Counted from the stretch's first letter, positions 15,864 through 24,464 are shown. The stretch: 24,715 nt of DNA from an uncultured Prevotellaceae bacterium (GCA_937898415.1 CALDLA010000048.1:1-24715), one strand, 5' to 3'. The notes: generated by a model not told the origin, from the sequence alone. Made by a program: numbers and translations.

Positions 15864-18122
15864 ATGTCAGAACTTGCCCCACTTATCAAAGACCTTGCCC
15901 TGATGCTCATCGTAGCAGGCATCGTCACCCTCATATTCAAGAAACTTAAGCAGCCGCTCGTCTTAGGCTACGTCGTGGCCGGCTTCCTGGTATCGCCCCA
16001 CATGCCCTACACCGCCTCCGTCGTCGACCAGGAGAATATCCACCTCTGGGCCGACATCGGCGTCATGTTCCTGCTCTTCTCGTTAGGACTCGACTTCTCG
16101 TTCAAGAAAATCCTGAAGATGGGTGCCTCGCCCATCATCTCCACCATCACCATCATCTTCTGTATGACGATGCTCGGCATCTTCGTGGGCCAGAGCTTCA
16201 AGTGGAGCCAGATGGACTGCATCTTCCTCGGCGGTATGCTCGCCATGTCGTCCACCACCATCATCTACAAGGCGTTCGACGACCTCGGACTGCGTCAGCA
16301 GCAGTTTGCAGGCCTCGTCATGTCCGTGCTCATCCTTGAGGACATCCTCGCCATCGTCATGATGGTCATGTTGTCAGCCATTGCCAGCGGCAGCAGCCCC
16401 AACGGCGGTCAGATGCTGGGCAGCATCCTCAAGATAGGCTTCTTCCTCATCCTCTGGCTCGTGGTCGGCATCTTCGCCATACCCCTTTTCCTGCGCAAGG
16501 TGCGGTCGCTCATCAACAGCGAGGTGCTGCTCATCGTCTCGTTGGGTCTCTGCTGCGCAATGGCCGTCATCTCTACCCAGGTAGGTTTCTCGTCGGCCTT
16601 CGGCGCCTTCATCATGGGCAGCATCCTGGCCGAGACCATTGAGGCCGAGCGCATCGAGAAGTTGGTGGAGCCTGTGAAGAACCTCTTTGGAGCCATCTTC
16701 TTCGTGTCCGTCGGCATGCTCGTCGACACCCAGATACTGCTGGAGTACGCTCTGCCCATCCTCATCCTGGTGCTCACTATCCTCATCGGACAGTCCATTT
16801 TCGGCTCCCTCTCCTTCATGCTGGGCGGCGAGAGCCTGAAGTCAGCCATGCGCTGCGGATTCTCGATGGCGCAGATAGGCGAGTTCTCCTTCATCATAGC
16901 CTCGCTGGGCCTCTCGCTTGGCGTCATCAGCGACTTCCTCTATCCGGTCGTGGTGGCCGTATCAGTCATAACCACTTTCCTCACACCTTACATGATACGG
17001 CTTGCCACACCGGCTTATAACGCACTCGAACACCGCCTGCCCTCGAAGGTCATCAAGTCGCTCAACCACCTCTCGATGAGCCACCCCAACACCAACGAGC
17101 AGAGCAAGTGGAAACGTCTGCTGACACAGATGACCGTCAACACGCTCGTCTACTCCATCCTCTCCATAGCCGTCATCGCCACCCTCTTCACGATCCTGCT
17201 GCCCTTCACCCGCCGACTGCTGCCCGGACAGGAGCTCCAGGTGTACGCCGACGCCATCACGGGCCTGGTCACCATCGGCTGCATCTCACCCTTCCTGCGC
17301 GCGATGGTCATGAAGAAGAACCGCAGCGAGGAGTGGAAAGCCCTCTGGGCCGAGAGCAACCGCAACCGACTCCCTCTGCTCTTCACCGTCCTCGTGCGCG
17401 CCATCATCGCCGTCGCCTTCATCTTCTATATCTGCAACTACCTCAGCCACTTCAGCAGCGCTGTCATCATCACCCTCGGCGTCATCGCACTGGTGTTCAT
17501 CATCTTCTCGCGCACCATCAAGCACCGCAGCATCGTCATGGAGCGCCTCTTCATCAACAATCTGCGCAGCCGCGAAATCGAGGCACAGGTACACGGGCGC
17601 AAACGACCCCTCTACGAAGGCAAACTGCTCGACCGCGACATCCACATCGCCGACTTCGAGGTGCCCTCCGACTCACAATGGATGGGCAACACCCTCAAGC
17701 AACTATCCTTAGGCCAGAAATACGGCGTCCACGTCAGCAGCATCATGCGCGGCGGCCACCGCCTCAACATCCCAGATGGCGACTACATCATCTTCCCAGG
17801 CGACCGCCTGCAGGTCATTGGCAGCGACGAGCAGCTCTCAAAGTTCGGCCAGGCCCTGAAGACCGAGGTGTTAGGCGAGGAATACGACGTGGAGAGCCGC
17901 GAGATGAAGTTGCGCCAGCTCATCATCGGTACTGACAGCCCCTTCGTCGGCAAGACCCTTGCCGAGAGCGGCATCCGCAGCCTCTACAGCTGCATGGTCG
18001 TAGGCCTGGAGGAAGGTAAGGAGAACCTGTCGCAGGTATCGCCCAAGTACCGTTTCTCCGAGGGCGACATCATCTGGGTCGTTGGCGAGCAGGAGGCACT
18101 CGACGCCCTCCTCCACTCATAG
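15864..18122 (+). CDS. CPA2 monovalent cation:proton antiporter with two RCK_C domains
   Basis: A 752-residue inner-membrane protein of the KefB/GerN/YbaL type, exchanging K+ or Na+ for protons. Residues about 1-385 form the antiporter core of some 12 helices, with the acidic ion-site pair Glu159-Asp160 in ILEDILAI and the conserved AQIGEFSFIIASLG. Residues about 415-545 add further hydrophobic segments. Two tandem regulator-of-K-conductance C-terminal (TrkA_C) domains follow at about 595-675 and 680-750, each with the GDRL/GDII signature region. The nucleotide-binding TrkA_N (Rossmann) domain found in KefB/KefC is absent. The ion and ligand cannot be fixed from sequence. It follows pepT after the heptamer tract. 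Confidence 0.88.
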   Translation: MSELAPLIKDLALMLIVAGIVTLIFKKLKQPLVLGYVVAGFLVSPHMPYTASVVDQENIHLWADIGVMFLLFSLGLDFSFKKILKMGASPIISTITIIFCMTMLGIFVGQSFKWSQMDCIFLGGMLAMSSTTIIYKAFDDLGLRQQQFAGLVMSVLILEDILAIVMMVMLSAIASGSSPNGGQMLGSILKIGFFLILWLVVGIFAIPLFLRKVRSLINSEVLLIVSLGLCCAMAVISTQVGFSSAFGAFIMGSILAETIEAERIEKLVEPVKNLFGAIFFVSVGMLVDTQILLEYALPILILVLTILIGQSIFGSLSFMLGGESLKSAMRCGFSMAQIGEFSFIIASLGLSLGVISDFLYPVVVAVSVITTFLTPYMIRLATPAYNALEHRLPSKVIKSLNHLSMSHPNTNEQSKWKRLLTQMTVNTLVYSILSIAVIATLFTILLPFTRRLLPGQELQVYADAITGLVTIGCISPFLRAMVMKKNRSEEWKALWAESNRNRLPLLFTVLVRAIIAVAFIFYICNYLSHFSSAVIITLGVIALVFIIFSRTIKHRSIVMERLFINNLRSREIEAQVHGRKRPLYEGKLLDRDIHIADFEVPSDSQWMGNTLKQLSLGQKYGVHVSSIMRGGHRLNIPDGDYIIFPGDRLQVIGSDEQLSKFGQALKTEVLGEEYDVESREMKLRQLIIGTDSPFVGKTLAESGIRSLYSCMVVGLEEGKENLSQVSPKYRFSEGDIIWVVGEQEALDALLHS

Positions 18123-18150
18123 CAGGAACCCGCCTGACAAACTTTGCACC

Positions 18151-19074
18151 GTGGAACTAATACATAGACTGAAATATCATCTTGTAGCGTTTGTGGTGGT
18201 GGCTATCTGGGGCAGCACTTTTGTATTCACGAAGCTGCTGCTGTTGGCGGGGCTGTCCCCAGCGCAGATCTTCACGCTGCGCTTCATCATCGCCTACGTC
18301 CTGCTGCTGGGGTGGTCGCTGACACGACGGCACCGCTGGTTCTGTGACGACTGGCGCGACGAGCTGCTGATGGTGGCGCTGGGTGTGACGGGCGGGTCGC
18401 TGTACTTCCTGACGGAGAACTCGTCGATGAACTACACAACGACGACGAACACGTCGCTCATCGTCAGTCTGTCGCCGCTGATAGCGGCGTTGCTGATATC
18501 GCTGTTCTTCCAGTCGCTGCGCCTGAACCGAGTGCAGACCGTGGGTACGCTGATGGCGGCGCTCGGGGTGGTGGTAGTAGTGCTCAACGGCCACTTCGTG
18601 CTCCATCTCTCGCCGTTGGGCGACTCGCTGGCCTTCGGAGCGGCGCTCTGCTGGGGCTTCTATTCGCTGCTGATGATACCTGCCGGTTATCGTTACGACG
18701 CGCTGTTCATCACGCGCAAGGTCTTCTTCTACGGTCTCGTTACCATCATCCCTTATTTTATGCTGGTGCCTGATGAGGCAGGAATCTTCATCTCTCCCTT
18801 CACCCTTCACCACTCACCATTCACCCTTTCAATTCTCCTCAACCTCCTCTTCCTCAGCTGCGTAGCCTCCATGGGTTGTTTCCTGGCCTGGAACTGGGTG
18901 CTGAAGAAGCTGGGGGCCGTCGTGGCTACCAACTACGTCTATTTCAATCCCGTCACCACCATCCTCTTTGCCTGGCTGGTGCTCAGTGAGCGTATCACCC
19001 TGTGGTTCCTCCTCGGCACGGCGCTCATACTCGTGGGAATGGTGCTGGCGGATAAGAATAAAAAACATCGTTAA
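18151..19074 (+). CDS. EamA/DMT-family transporter
   Basis: A 307-residue, ten-helix inner-membrane transporter of the drug/metabolite superfamily with two EamA repeats (VVAIWGSTFVFTK near the start; NYVYFNPVTTILFAWLVLSE near the end). Substrate unknown; relatives export amino acids or other metabolites. I chose the GTG at 18151, because upstream ATG at 18082 would overlap the antiporter gene by 41 bases and add a non-hydrophobic stretch unlike the family. Around residues 214-228 the coding sequence contains four heptamers like those in nearby spacers, encoding an unusual SPFTLHHSPFTL loop between helices. It is 3 bases before the next gene. Confidence 0.82.
   Translation: MELIHRLKYHLVAFVVVAIWGSTFVFTKLLLLAGLSPAQIFTLRFIIAYVLLLGWSLTRRHRWFCDDWRDELLMVALGVTGGSLYFLTENSSMNYTTTTNTSLIVSLSPLIAALLISLFFQSLRLNRVQTVGTLMAALGVVVVVLNGHFVLHLSPLGDSLAFGAALCWGFYSLLMIPAGYRYDALFITRKVFFYGLVTIIPYFMLVPDEAGIFISPFTLHHSPFTLSILLNLLFLSCVASMGCFLAWNWVLKKLGAVVATNYVYFNPVTTILFAWLVLSERITLWFLLGTALILVGMVLADKNKKHR
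18797..18824. repeat. Heptamer tract inside the EamA gene
   Basis: TTCACCC, TTCACCA, CTCACCA, TTCACCC in direct succession within coding sequence. The family resembles the spacer tracts at 5697-5728 and 15821-15861. Confidence 0.65.
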
Positions 19075-19077
19075 CCA

Positions 19078-19980
19078 ATGGTATTACATAAGATACAGAA
19101 ACCAGTGAGTACGGTGCTGGCACCGTTTGACGAGGACCTGTCGCCGCAGCAGCGGTTGGAGAGCTGCCTGGAACTGTCGGCGTTGGCCTCGAAGGTGGCG
19201 ACGTTTGTCATCGCCCATACTATCGTTGATTACAGCGAGCTGCTGCAGGACGAGCGGCTGTCGGTGGCCAGTTCCTTCCTGCAGCGGGTGACATCTACCC
19301 ATCTGTGCAACCACAAGCTGACGAAGGAGGGCATCGAGTATAGGTATCGGGGCGAGGTGTTCCACCTGCACGAGGAGTTCAAGACAATGACGCTGACGCG
19401 ATCGGTCTATGAGCACTTGGCGATGTTCTACTTCCTCTATGTCCACCCGAAGTCGGACGAGGAGCGTACCGTCGTGTGGGACTATTGGAAAATCAACAGT
19501 CGCAAGAACCTGTTGGACCTGACACCTGACGACGAGATAGAGGTTCTAAGGCGCGAGATATTCAACACCCGGCTGGGGAAATGGTGCCATGCGAAGCTGG
19601 ACGAGTGGACGGCCTTTGACAAGCCGACGCAGAACGGCAGCATTGAGTTCTTCAAGAGCAGGGGCAGGACGGACGTACGCCGCGTGGCCTACAGTCAGGC
19701 GTGGAAGTATCTGTTTGAGAAGCAGGACATGGCCCAGTTGTACCGCCACCTTAGCATGCACTGTCACCCCGTCTATAACGGACTGCTGCAATACCAGACG
19801 CAGGCCGTCAGCGACGAGGGTAACGACGGTATTCCGCTCTACCTGTCAAGCTGCTTCCTGGCCTATCTCTGCCGGCTGTTCCTGAGGCTCATCCCCGACG
19901 GTCGGCAACTGCTTGCTCAGGAGTTCAGTCAGCAGGAGCGGGTCGTCTTCAACGCGATGGCTCAGCTGCCTGATGAATAG
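19078..19980 (+). CDS. Uncharacterised helical protein
   Basis: I do not recognise this 300-residue protein. It has no signal peptide and no clear membrane helix, and appears mostly alpha-helical. It has clusters of charged and aromatic residues (for example YEHLAMFYFLYVHPKSDEE and HLSMHCHPVYNGLLQYQ, the latter with a His-Cys-His group). The frame has good coding character and its ATG follows the EamA stop by 3 bases, so it is translated from the same messenger. Overall shape and the conserved-looking HLSMHCHPVYNG stretch are reminiscent of uncharacterised DUF5677-type proteins, but this is a weak impression. No function is proposed. Confidence 0.6.
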   Translation: MVLHKIQKPVSTVLAPFDEDLSPQQRLESCLELSALASKVATFVIAHTIVDYSELLQDERLSVASSFLQRVTSTHLCNHKLTKEGIEYRYRGEVFHLHEEFKTMTLTRSVYEHLAMFYFLYVHPKSDEERTVVWDYWKINSRKNLLDLTPDDEIEVLRREIFNTRLGKWCHAKLDEWTAFDKPTQNGSIEFFKSRGRTDVRRVAYSQAWKYLFEKQDMAQLYRHLSMHCHPVYNGLLQYQTQAVSDEGNDGIPLYLSSCFLAYLCRLFLRLIPDGRQLLAQEFSQQERVVFNAMAQLPDE

Positions 19981-20007
19981 CTACCTCCGCTTTTTCGCAC
20001 TCCCTGA

Positions 20008-21207
20008 TTACTTCGCGTCTTCCGTGAAGATGCTGAATATAGCAGGCAGGTTCGACAGTTCCACCTCCCGCTGTCGGTCGGCGTCAGAGTTGAAGGCGAC
20101 GTACCACGACGGCGGCATTTCGTGCCACAGGGCCGATTCGGGAGCCGTGGTCGTGGGTGGAGTCAGCGTCATCGTTGCCTCCATGTTGGGAAATCCGCCG
20201 CCCGTCTGCTCGCTGAACGCTGCCTCTTCCTTGGTGGATTCGCCGTCACGCCCGGCGTAGTACATCTTATAGCGCACCTCGGCGGGGTAGAGCGTGCCGT
20301 CAGGACGCTGGGCATAGCTGACACGGTAGTCGCGGGTGAATGTGTCGACGCGGTAGCCGAATACCCTCGCGATGCCGTACATCAGGCCTCCGATACGTTC
20401 CTGGCGGTTTGTCTTGGTGCCAGTAGCACGGTAGGCACTCAGAACGACACAGCGCGTGGTGTCGAGGATGAGCCATCCGCGGTCGTCGGTATGATGCTTG
20501 GCCTTGAAGCTCAGTTTCACCTCGTCCCTGCTTGCGCCCTCGTAGTCGGCGTAGTGATAGAAGCGATGGGAGCTGATGAAGTCGCGTGTCAGGTCCTCCA
20601 TGAAGTCCTCATAGAGCATACGTCGCAGGTTCTGGGTGTCGGTGAGCCGTGTGGAGTCTGAGGCCACGATGTGTGAGTGCATGCTGTCGGCCAGCAGTTC
20701 GTAGCGCTTGCGGCCCTCACTCTTCATGCGTAGCAGTCCATTGAGGTGGAAGCGGTAGATGTTGTCGCGCCCCATGCTCTGGGTATGGTAGTCCACCTGC
20801 TCGTAGCCATCGTGGCTGAAGTAGTTCTGGTTTTTGCGCCTGACCGTCTCCTTCAGACAGCGGCGAATCCACTCCGGCTCTTTGTTCGTGACGACCACCT
20901 CGCCAGTAGTCTGGTAGCGGGGTTGCAGGAAGAGCGTGTCAGAGAGCTGCCTGACAGTACGCCTTTCGTAGTTCAAGTGGCTGACGGTGAGCCGCTGGAA
21001 TTGGAACCCCACCTTGGCGACGCCCTGTCCGTTGCTGACGACAGAGCGGAAACGGCCGCCCTCCTTGGTATAGAGCGAGGCGTGGGCCACGGGTTCGTGG
21101 GTGACGGCATCGGCCACTACCGTTATCGTCGGGCTTTGGGCGGAGCAGGTGACAGCGATGAATGTCAGTAGTACTCCAAGTACCGTATGTCTTGTTTTTC
21201 CTGTCAT
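20008..21207 (-). CDS. Secreted carboxypeptidase-regulatory-like domain protein
   Basis: A 399-residue exported protein. The N-terminus (TGKTRHTVLGVLLTFIAVTCSAQ region) is a signal peptide, probably cut after Ala-Gln or just before. Residues about 25-100 form a CarboxypepD_reg-like beta-sandwich (TITVVADAVTHEPVAHAS), the module common at the start of Bacteroidetes TonB-dependent and envelope proteins. About 300 residues of unknown fold follow. No catalytic motif is recognisable, so a periplasmic or surface role is likely but undefined. The ATG at 21207 is preferred to a TTG at 21219, because the TTG overlaps the promoter core. It converges with the unknown gene at 19078-19980. Confidence 0.75.
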   Translation of the reverse strand: MTGKTRHTVLGVLLTFIAVTCSAQSPTITVVADAVTHEPVAHASLYTKEGGRFRSVVSNGQGVAKVGFQFQRLTVSHLNYERRTVRQLSDTLFLQPRYQTTGEVVVTNKEPEWIRRCLKETVRRKNQNYFSHDGYEQVDYHTQSMGRDNIYRFHLNGLLRMKSEGRKRYELLADSMHSHIVASDSTRLTDTQNLRRMLYEDFMEDLTRDFISSHRFYHYADYEGASRDEVKLSFKAKHHTDDRGWLILDTTRCVVLSAYRATGTKTNRQERIGGLMYGIARVFGYRVDTFTRDYRVSYAQRPDGTLYPAEVRYKMYYAGRDGESTKEEAAFSEQTGGGFPNMEATMTLTPPTTTAPESALWHEMPPSWYVAFNSDADRQREVELSNLPAIFSIFTEDAK

Positions 21208-21216
21208 TTCTAAGTG

Positions 21217-21224
21217 CAAAGATA
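21217..21224 (-). promoter_or_regulatory. Promoter core of the secreted protein gene
   Basis: On the minus strand TATCTTTG, 9 bases before the ATG at 21207. The predicted transcript would begin only a few bases ahead of the start codon. Confidence 0.65.
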
Positions 21225-21308
21225 ATCGATAAATCTTAATTCTCCCTATAAAATAGTACTTATTTACACTTTTCGGGTGAAAATCTTTTTTTTTATTATT
21301 ACTTTTCG

Positions 21309-21316
21309 TAACTTTG
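21309..21316 (+). promoter_or_regulatory. Promoter core of the HD hydrolase operon
   Basis: TAACTTTG with only 5 bases to the ATG at 21322 (a second ATG follows at 21325), so the messenger is predicted to be leaderless or nearly so. It is divergent from the core at 21217-21224; the two share an AT-rich spacer. Confidence 0.65.
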
Positions 21317-21321
21317 CACCC

Positions 21322-22011
21322 ATGATGACAAAAGAAACCTTTGAAGCATATCTGGTTCAGTCAGCTGAACGGATAGAGAAGATACGTGAGTCGGCCTACG
21401 AACTGCACCGTAGCGTTAACCAGACGTATGGCGACGGACTGCCCTACGGCTACCATCTGGATATGGTGGCCAATGCTGTCCGCGAGTTTGGCCATCTGGT
21501 ATGTGCCGATGAAGACGACATCATTCCGATGTTTTTCGCCGGCTACTTCCACGACAGTATCGAGGATGCCCGCCAGACTTACAATGACGTGATGAACCGC
21601 GCCAGGATGATGATGACAGAACGTCAGGCTCGGGTGGCTACGGAGATTGTCTATGCGTTGACCAACGACAAGGGCCGGACGAGGGCTGAACGGGCAGGTG
21701 AGCCTTACTATGAGGGCATACGGAATACACCGTACGCGCCGTTCTTGAAGCTATGCGACCGACTGGCCAATGTCACCTACAGCTGTTCGACGGGTGGGCA
21801 GGACAGCCAGCGCATGAAGCATATCTATATAGGTGAGATGGAACACTTCCTGTCGGCCATCAATCCCCATAGTGCCGACCCGCGCTTCGCTGTGCCGGAG
21901 CCGACGGTTATGCGGTTGGCAGAGTGCTTGGTCGATGATATGGAGCGCGAGGAGAAAATCTATGGCGGCTGGCTGCAGGTGCTGAGAGGGGAAGATTATT
22001 TGGAAGTATAA
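21322..22011 (+). CDS. HD-domain phosphohydrolase, SpoT-hydrolase/MESH1-like
   Basis: A 229-residue cytoplasmic protein with a complete HD metal-site pattern: His45, His77-Asp78, and Asp146. The spacing and the local sequences FFAGYFHDSIED and LKLCDRLANV resemble the (p)ppGpp-hydrolase half of RelA/SpoT enzymes and the small hydrolase MESH1 (HDxxED, KLADRxxN). It could hydrolyse an alarmone or another nucleotide, but no synthetase domain is present and the substrate is inferred. The frame is open from 21277, but the TAACTTTG promoter lies between that position and the ATG at 21322, ruling out the upstream start. It is followed after 16 bases by the TerB/DnaJ gene. Confidence 0.82.
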   Translation: MMTKETFEAYLVQSAERIEKIRESAYELHRSVNQTYGDGLPYGYHLDMVANAVREFGHLVCADEDDIIPMFFAGYFHDSIEDARQTYNDVMNRARMMMTERQARVATEIVYALTNDKGRTRAERAGEPYYEGIRNTPYAPFLKLCDRLANVTYSCSTGGQDSQRMKHIYIGEMEHFLSAINPHSADPRFAVPEPTVMRLAECLVDDMEREEKIYGGWLQVLRGEDYLEV

Positions 22012-22027
22012 TAAAAAACCTCAGGTC

Positions 22028-22837
22028 GTGACAGTAGGAAAGTGGATAGGAGGAATCATCGGATGGATGGCTGGAGGCCCGCTGGGCGCTCTGGCTGGTT
22101 ATTTTTTAGGCACAATCTTTGACTCGGGCCTTGACTCTGTGAACAATCCCGGTAATGCCGGCACCTTCGGTTTTGGAGGGGGACGTGAGGAAAGTACTTA
22201 TCAGCAGCAGCGCCAGCAGCAGATGCAGGGCGACCGCAACAGCTTCTTGTTTGCGCTGTTGGTGCTGGCCTCGTATATTATCAAGGTCGATGGCAAGGCG
22301 ATGCACTCGGAGATGGAGTTGGTGCGCCAGATGCTGCGCCAGAACTTCGGAGAGACCGCTGTCACTCAGGGCAACGACATCCTGAAGAAACTCTTTGAGG
22401 AACAGCAGCGGCAGGGCTGGATACGCTTCAAATCCACCGTCCGCGACTGTTGTCAGCAGATGAACAGTCACATGGACTATTCGCAGCGGCTGCAATTGCT
22501 CAACTTCCTCTGCATGATAGCCCAGGCCGACGGTCGGATTGATTCTACCGAAGTGACTGCCCTGAAGGAGACGGCCCAGTGGTTGGGTATGTCGCCGTCG
22601 GAGGTGGACTCGATGCTGAACCTGGGTCACGACGACCTGGATTCGGCTTATAAGGTGCTGGGTGTCAGCCCCAATGCGACGGACGACGAGTTGAAGCGTG
22701 CCTACCGCCGACTGGCCTTGGAGCATCATCCTGACAAAGTGGCCGCCCTGGGCGAGGATGTCCGTCGGGCTGCCGAGAAGAAGTTCCAGGAAATCAATGC
22801 CGCCAAGGAGCGCATCTGGAAAGCGCGAGGACTATGA
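22028..22837 (+). CDS. TerB/DnaJ-domain co-chaperone, DjlA-like
   Basis: A 269-residue protein resembling DjlA, a membrane-anchored J-domain protein. It has a Gly-rich hydrophobic N-terminal segment (about 5-32), a Gly/Gln-rich linker, a TerB-like helical domain at about 71-195 with the repeated KVDGK and QADGR acidic turns, and a C-terminal J domain at about 206-267 with the HPD signature at 234-236. The J domain should stimulate DnaK; the TerB part may bind metal or partners at the membrane. Start is GTG at 22028, the only plausible start before the hydrophobic segment. It shares an operon with the HD hydrolase. Confidence 0.88.
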   Translation: MTVGKWIGGIIGWMAGGPLGALAGYFLGTIFDSGLDSVNNPGNAGTFGFGGGREESTYQQQRQQQMQGDRNSFLFALLVLASYIIKVDGKAMHSEMELVRQMLRQNFGETAVTQGNDILKKLFEEQQRQGWIRFKSTVRDCCQQMNSHMDYSQRLQLLNFLCMIAQADGRIDSTEVTALKETAQWLGMSPSEVDSMLNLGHDDLDSAYKVLGVSPNATDDELKRAYRRLALEHHPDKVAALGEDVRRAAEKKFQEINAAKERIWKARGL

Positions 22838-22868
22838 TGAACCAATAACTTTTTAATATCAACCAGCT

Positions 22869-24389
22869 ATGAAAAAAATCTTATTACCGCTTCTGCTTAT
22901 GGTAGCAGTCTCTGCAGGTGCTGCAGAGAACCCAGTGTTGACTATTGAAGGTGGTCAGGTGAAAGGTGTTCTGGCCGACGACCATCCCGAGGTGTTTGTA
23001 TATCGCGGCATCCCCTATGCTGCGCCTCCCATCCGCGAGAACCGCTGGAAGGAACCCCAGCCCATCATACCCTGGAAGGGCGTGAAGATTTGCGACACCT
23101 TCGGCCGCCCCAGCTATCAGGCCATCCAGTACACGGGTGGTTACTACACCGAGTGGGGCTATGGCAAGGAGGCCGCTTTCAGCGAGGACTGCCTGTATCT
23201 GAACGTTTGGACGAAGGCTCCAGGACAGGTCAACAAGAAGCTGCCCGTCGCCCTGTGGATTCATGGTGGTGGCTATCGTGAGGGCTTCGGCTCAGAGCCT
23301 GAGTTCGACGGACAGGAGTGGGGTGCCAAGGACGTGGTGCTCGTCAGCATCAACTACCGTCTGGGCGTCTTCGGATTCCTGACCCATCCTGCCCTGAAGG
23401 AGGAAAGTCCCCATCATGTGTCGGGCAACTACGGCATCCTCGACCAGATAGAAGCCCTGAAGTGGATCAAGAAGAATATCGCACAGTTTGGCGGCGACCC
23501 AGGTAACGTGACCATCTTCGGACAGAGTGCCGGAGGCGGCAGCGTGCGCACCCTCTGTGAGTCGCCCCTGGCCCGCGGACTGTTCCACAAGGCTGTCATC
23601 ATGAGTGCTCAGGGACTCACCATCCCCGATGCCAACGGCAACCCGACGGGAGGCCGCTACAGTGGCGGAAGCGTTGAAGAGGCCGAGGCCAACGCCAAGA
23701 AAGTGTTCGACTGGGCTGGACTGACCGACCTGCAGAAAATGCGCCAGGCATCGACAGAGACCGTCTTCGCGCTGCCTACACTCTACTATCAGATTAATGA
23801 CGACGGTCAGCAGCAGGGCGGCGGCATGCCGTTCATGCGTCGCGGACTGCCCTTCATGCCGATGATTGACGGCTATGTCAGCAAGAAGAGCTTCGACGAT
23901 GCCACCCGCGAGGGTACGCTGGCCGACGTTCCTTATATGATTGGCTTCACGCTGAACGACATGGGCAACATGGCCCCCAACATCGCCGAGTTCTGCAAGG
24001 TGCGTCAGCAGAAGGGTGGCAAGGCCTGGGCTTATCAGTTCGCCCGTCCGCTGCCCGATGATGGTTCGCATCCCGAGGTCACCCAGCGTCTGCGCGGTGC
24101 CTTCCACTCCAGCGACCTCTGGTTCGTGTTCAAGTCGCTGAAGCATTGCTGGCGTCCCTGGACAAAGGGCGACTGGGACCTTTCCGAGAAGATGCTGACC
24201 GCATGGACCAACTTCGTCAAGTACGGCGACCCCAACGGTCCGAAGGGCGGCGCCTGGGCTCCCTGCACCGAGCAGAACCCGAAGTTCATGGTCTTCAAGC
24301 TCAACGACAAGGACGCTGAGGCCTCCTTCTTCGGCGAGCCTGAGAAAGCCCCCCAGCCCCAAGGCTTCGGCGGTTTTGGCAGACGGTAA
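22869..24389 (+). CDS. Secreted type B carboxylesterase
   Basis: A 506-residue alpha/beta-hydrolase with a cleavable signal peptide (KKILLPLLLMVAVSAGAA), so it acts in the periplasm or beyond. Visible features: oxyanion HGGG at 132-135, nucleophile Ser220 in FGQSAGG, and the likely catalytic His413 in GAFHSSDLW. The catalytic acid is less clear: the usual DEG position reads NDMG at 363-366, with Asp364 a candidate. The region between this point and the His is shorter than in classical type B carboxylesterases, as in some other Bacteroidetes members I recall. Substrate is unknown; plant-polysaccharide acyl groups are a possibility in gut or rumen species. The C-terminus ends in a Pro/Gly-rich tail. 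It begins 31 bases after the DjlA-like gene. Confidence 0.88.
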   Translation: MKKILLPLLLMVAVSAGAAENPVLTIEGGQVKGVLADDHPEVFVYRGIPYAAPPIRENRWKEPQPIIPWKGVKICDTFGRPSYQAIQYTGGYYTEWGYGKEAAFSEDCLYLNVWTKAPGQVNKKLPVALWIHGGGYREGFGSEPEFDGQEWGAKDVVLVSINYRLGVFGFLTHPALKEESPHHVSGNYGILDQIEALKWIKKNIAQFGGDPGNVTIFGQSAGGGSVRTLCESPLARGLFHKAVIMSAQGLTIPDANGNPTGGRYSGGSVEEAEANAKKVFDWAGLTDLQKMRQASTETVFALPTLYYQINDDGQQQGGGMPFMRRGLPFMPMIDGYVSKKSFDDATREGTLADVPYMIGFTLNDMGNMAPNIAEFCKVRQQKGGKAWAYQFARPLPDDGSHPEVTQRLRGAFHSSDLWFVFKSLKHCWRPWTKGDWDLSEKMLTAWTNFVKYGDPNGPKGGAWAPCTEQNPKFMVFKLNDKDAEASFFGEPEKAPQPQGFGGFGRR

Positions 24390-24406
24390 TCACAAAAACA
24401 CCTCAC

Positions 24407-24464
24407 CACCTACCTTGGCATAGCCCAAATCCCGATGTACAGGGAGTCTTAGCTATGGTAGGTG
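24407..24464. repeat. Structured inverted repeat with apical hairpin
   Basis: CACCTACC (24407-24414) pairs with GGTAGGTG (24457-24464), and ATAGC (24420-24424) with GCTAT (24452-24456), leaving a 5-base bulge. Inside, TCCC (24430-24433) can pair with GGGA (24442-24445). No U-run follows, so it is not a classical terminator. CACCTA-like units continue on both sides. Confidence 0.6.

Noticed and set aside
18082..18150. Upstream ATG for the EamA transporter
   Set aside because: It overlaps the antiporter gene and adds a polar, unlikely N-terminus; the GTG at 18151 fits the family.
24407..24464. Integron attC site
   Set aside because: The bulged stem is suggestive, but no GTTRRRY core sites, gene cassettes or integrase are present.
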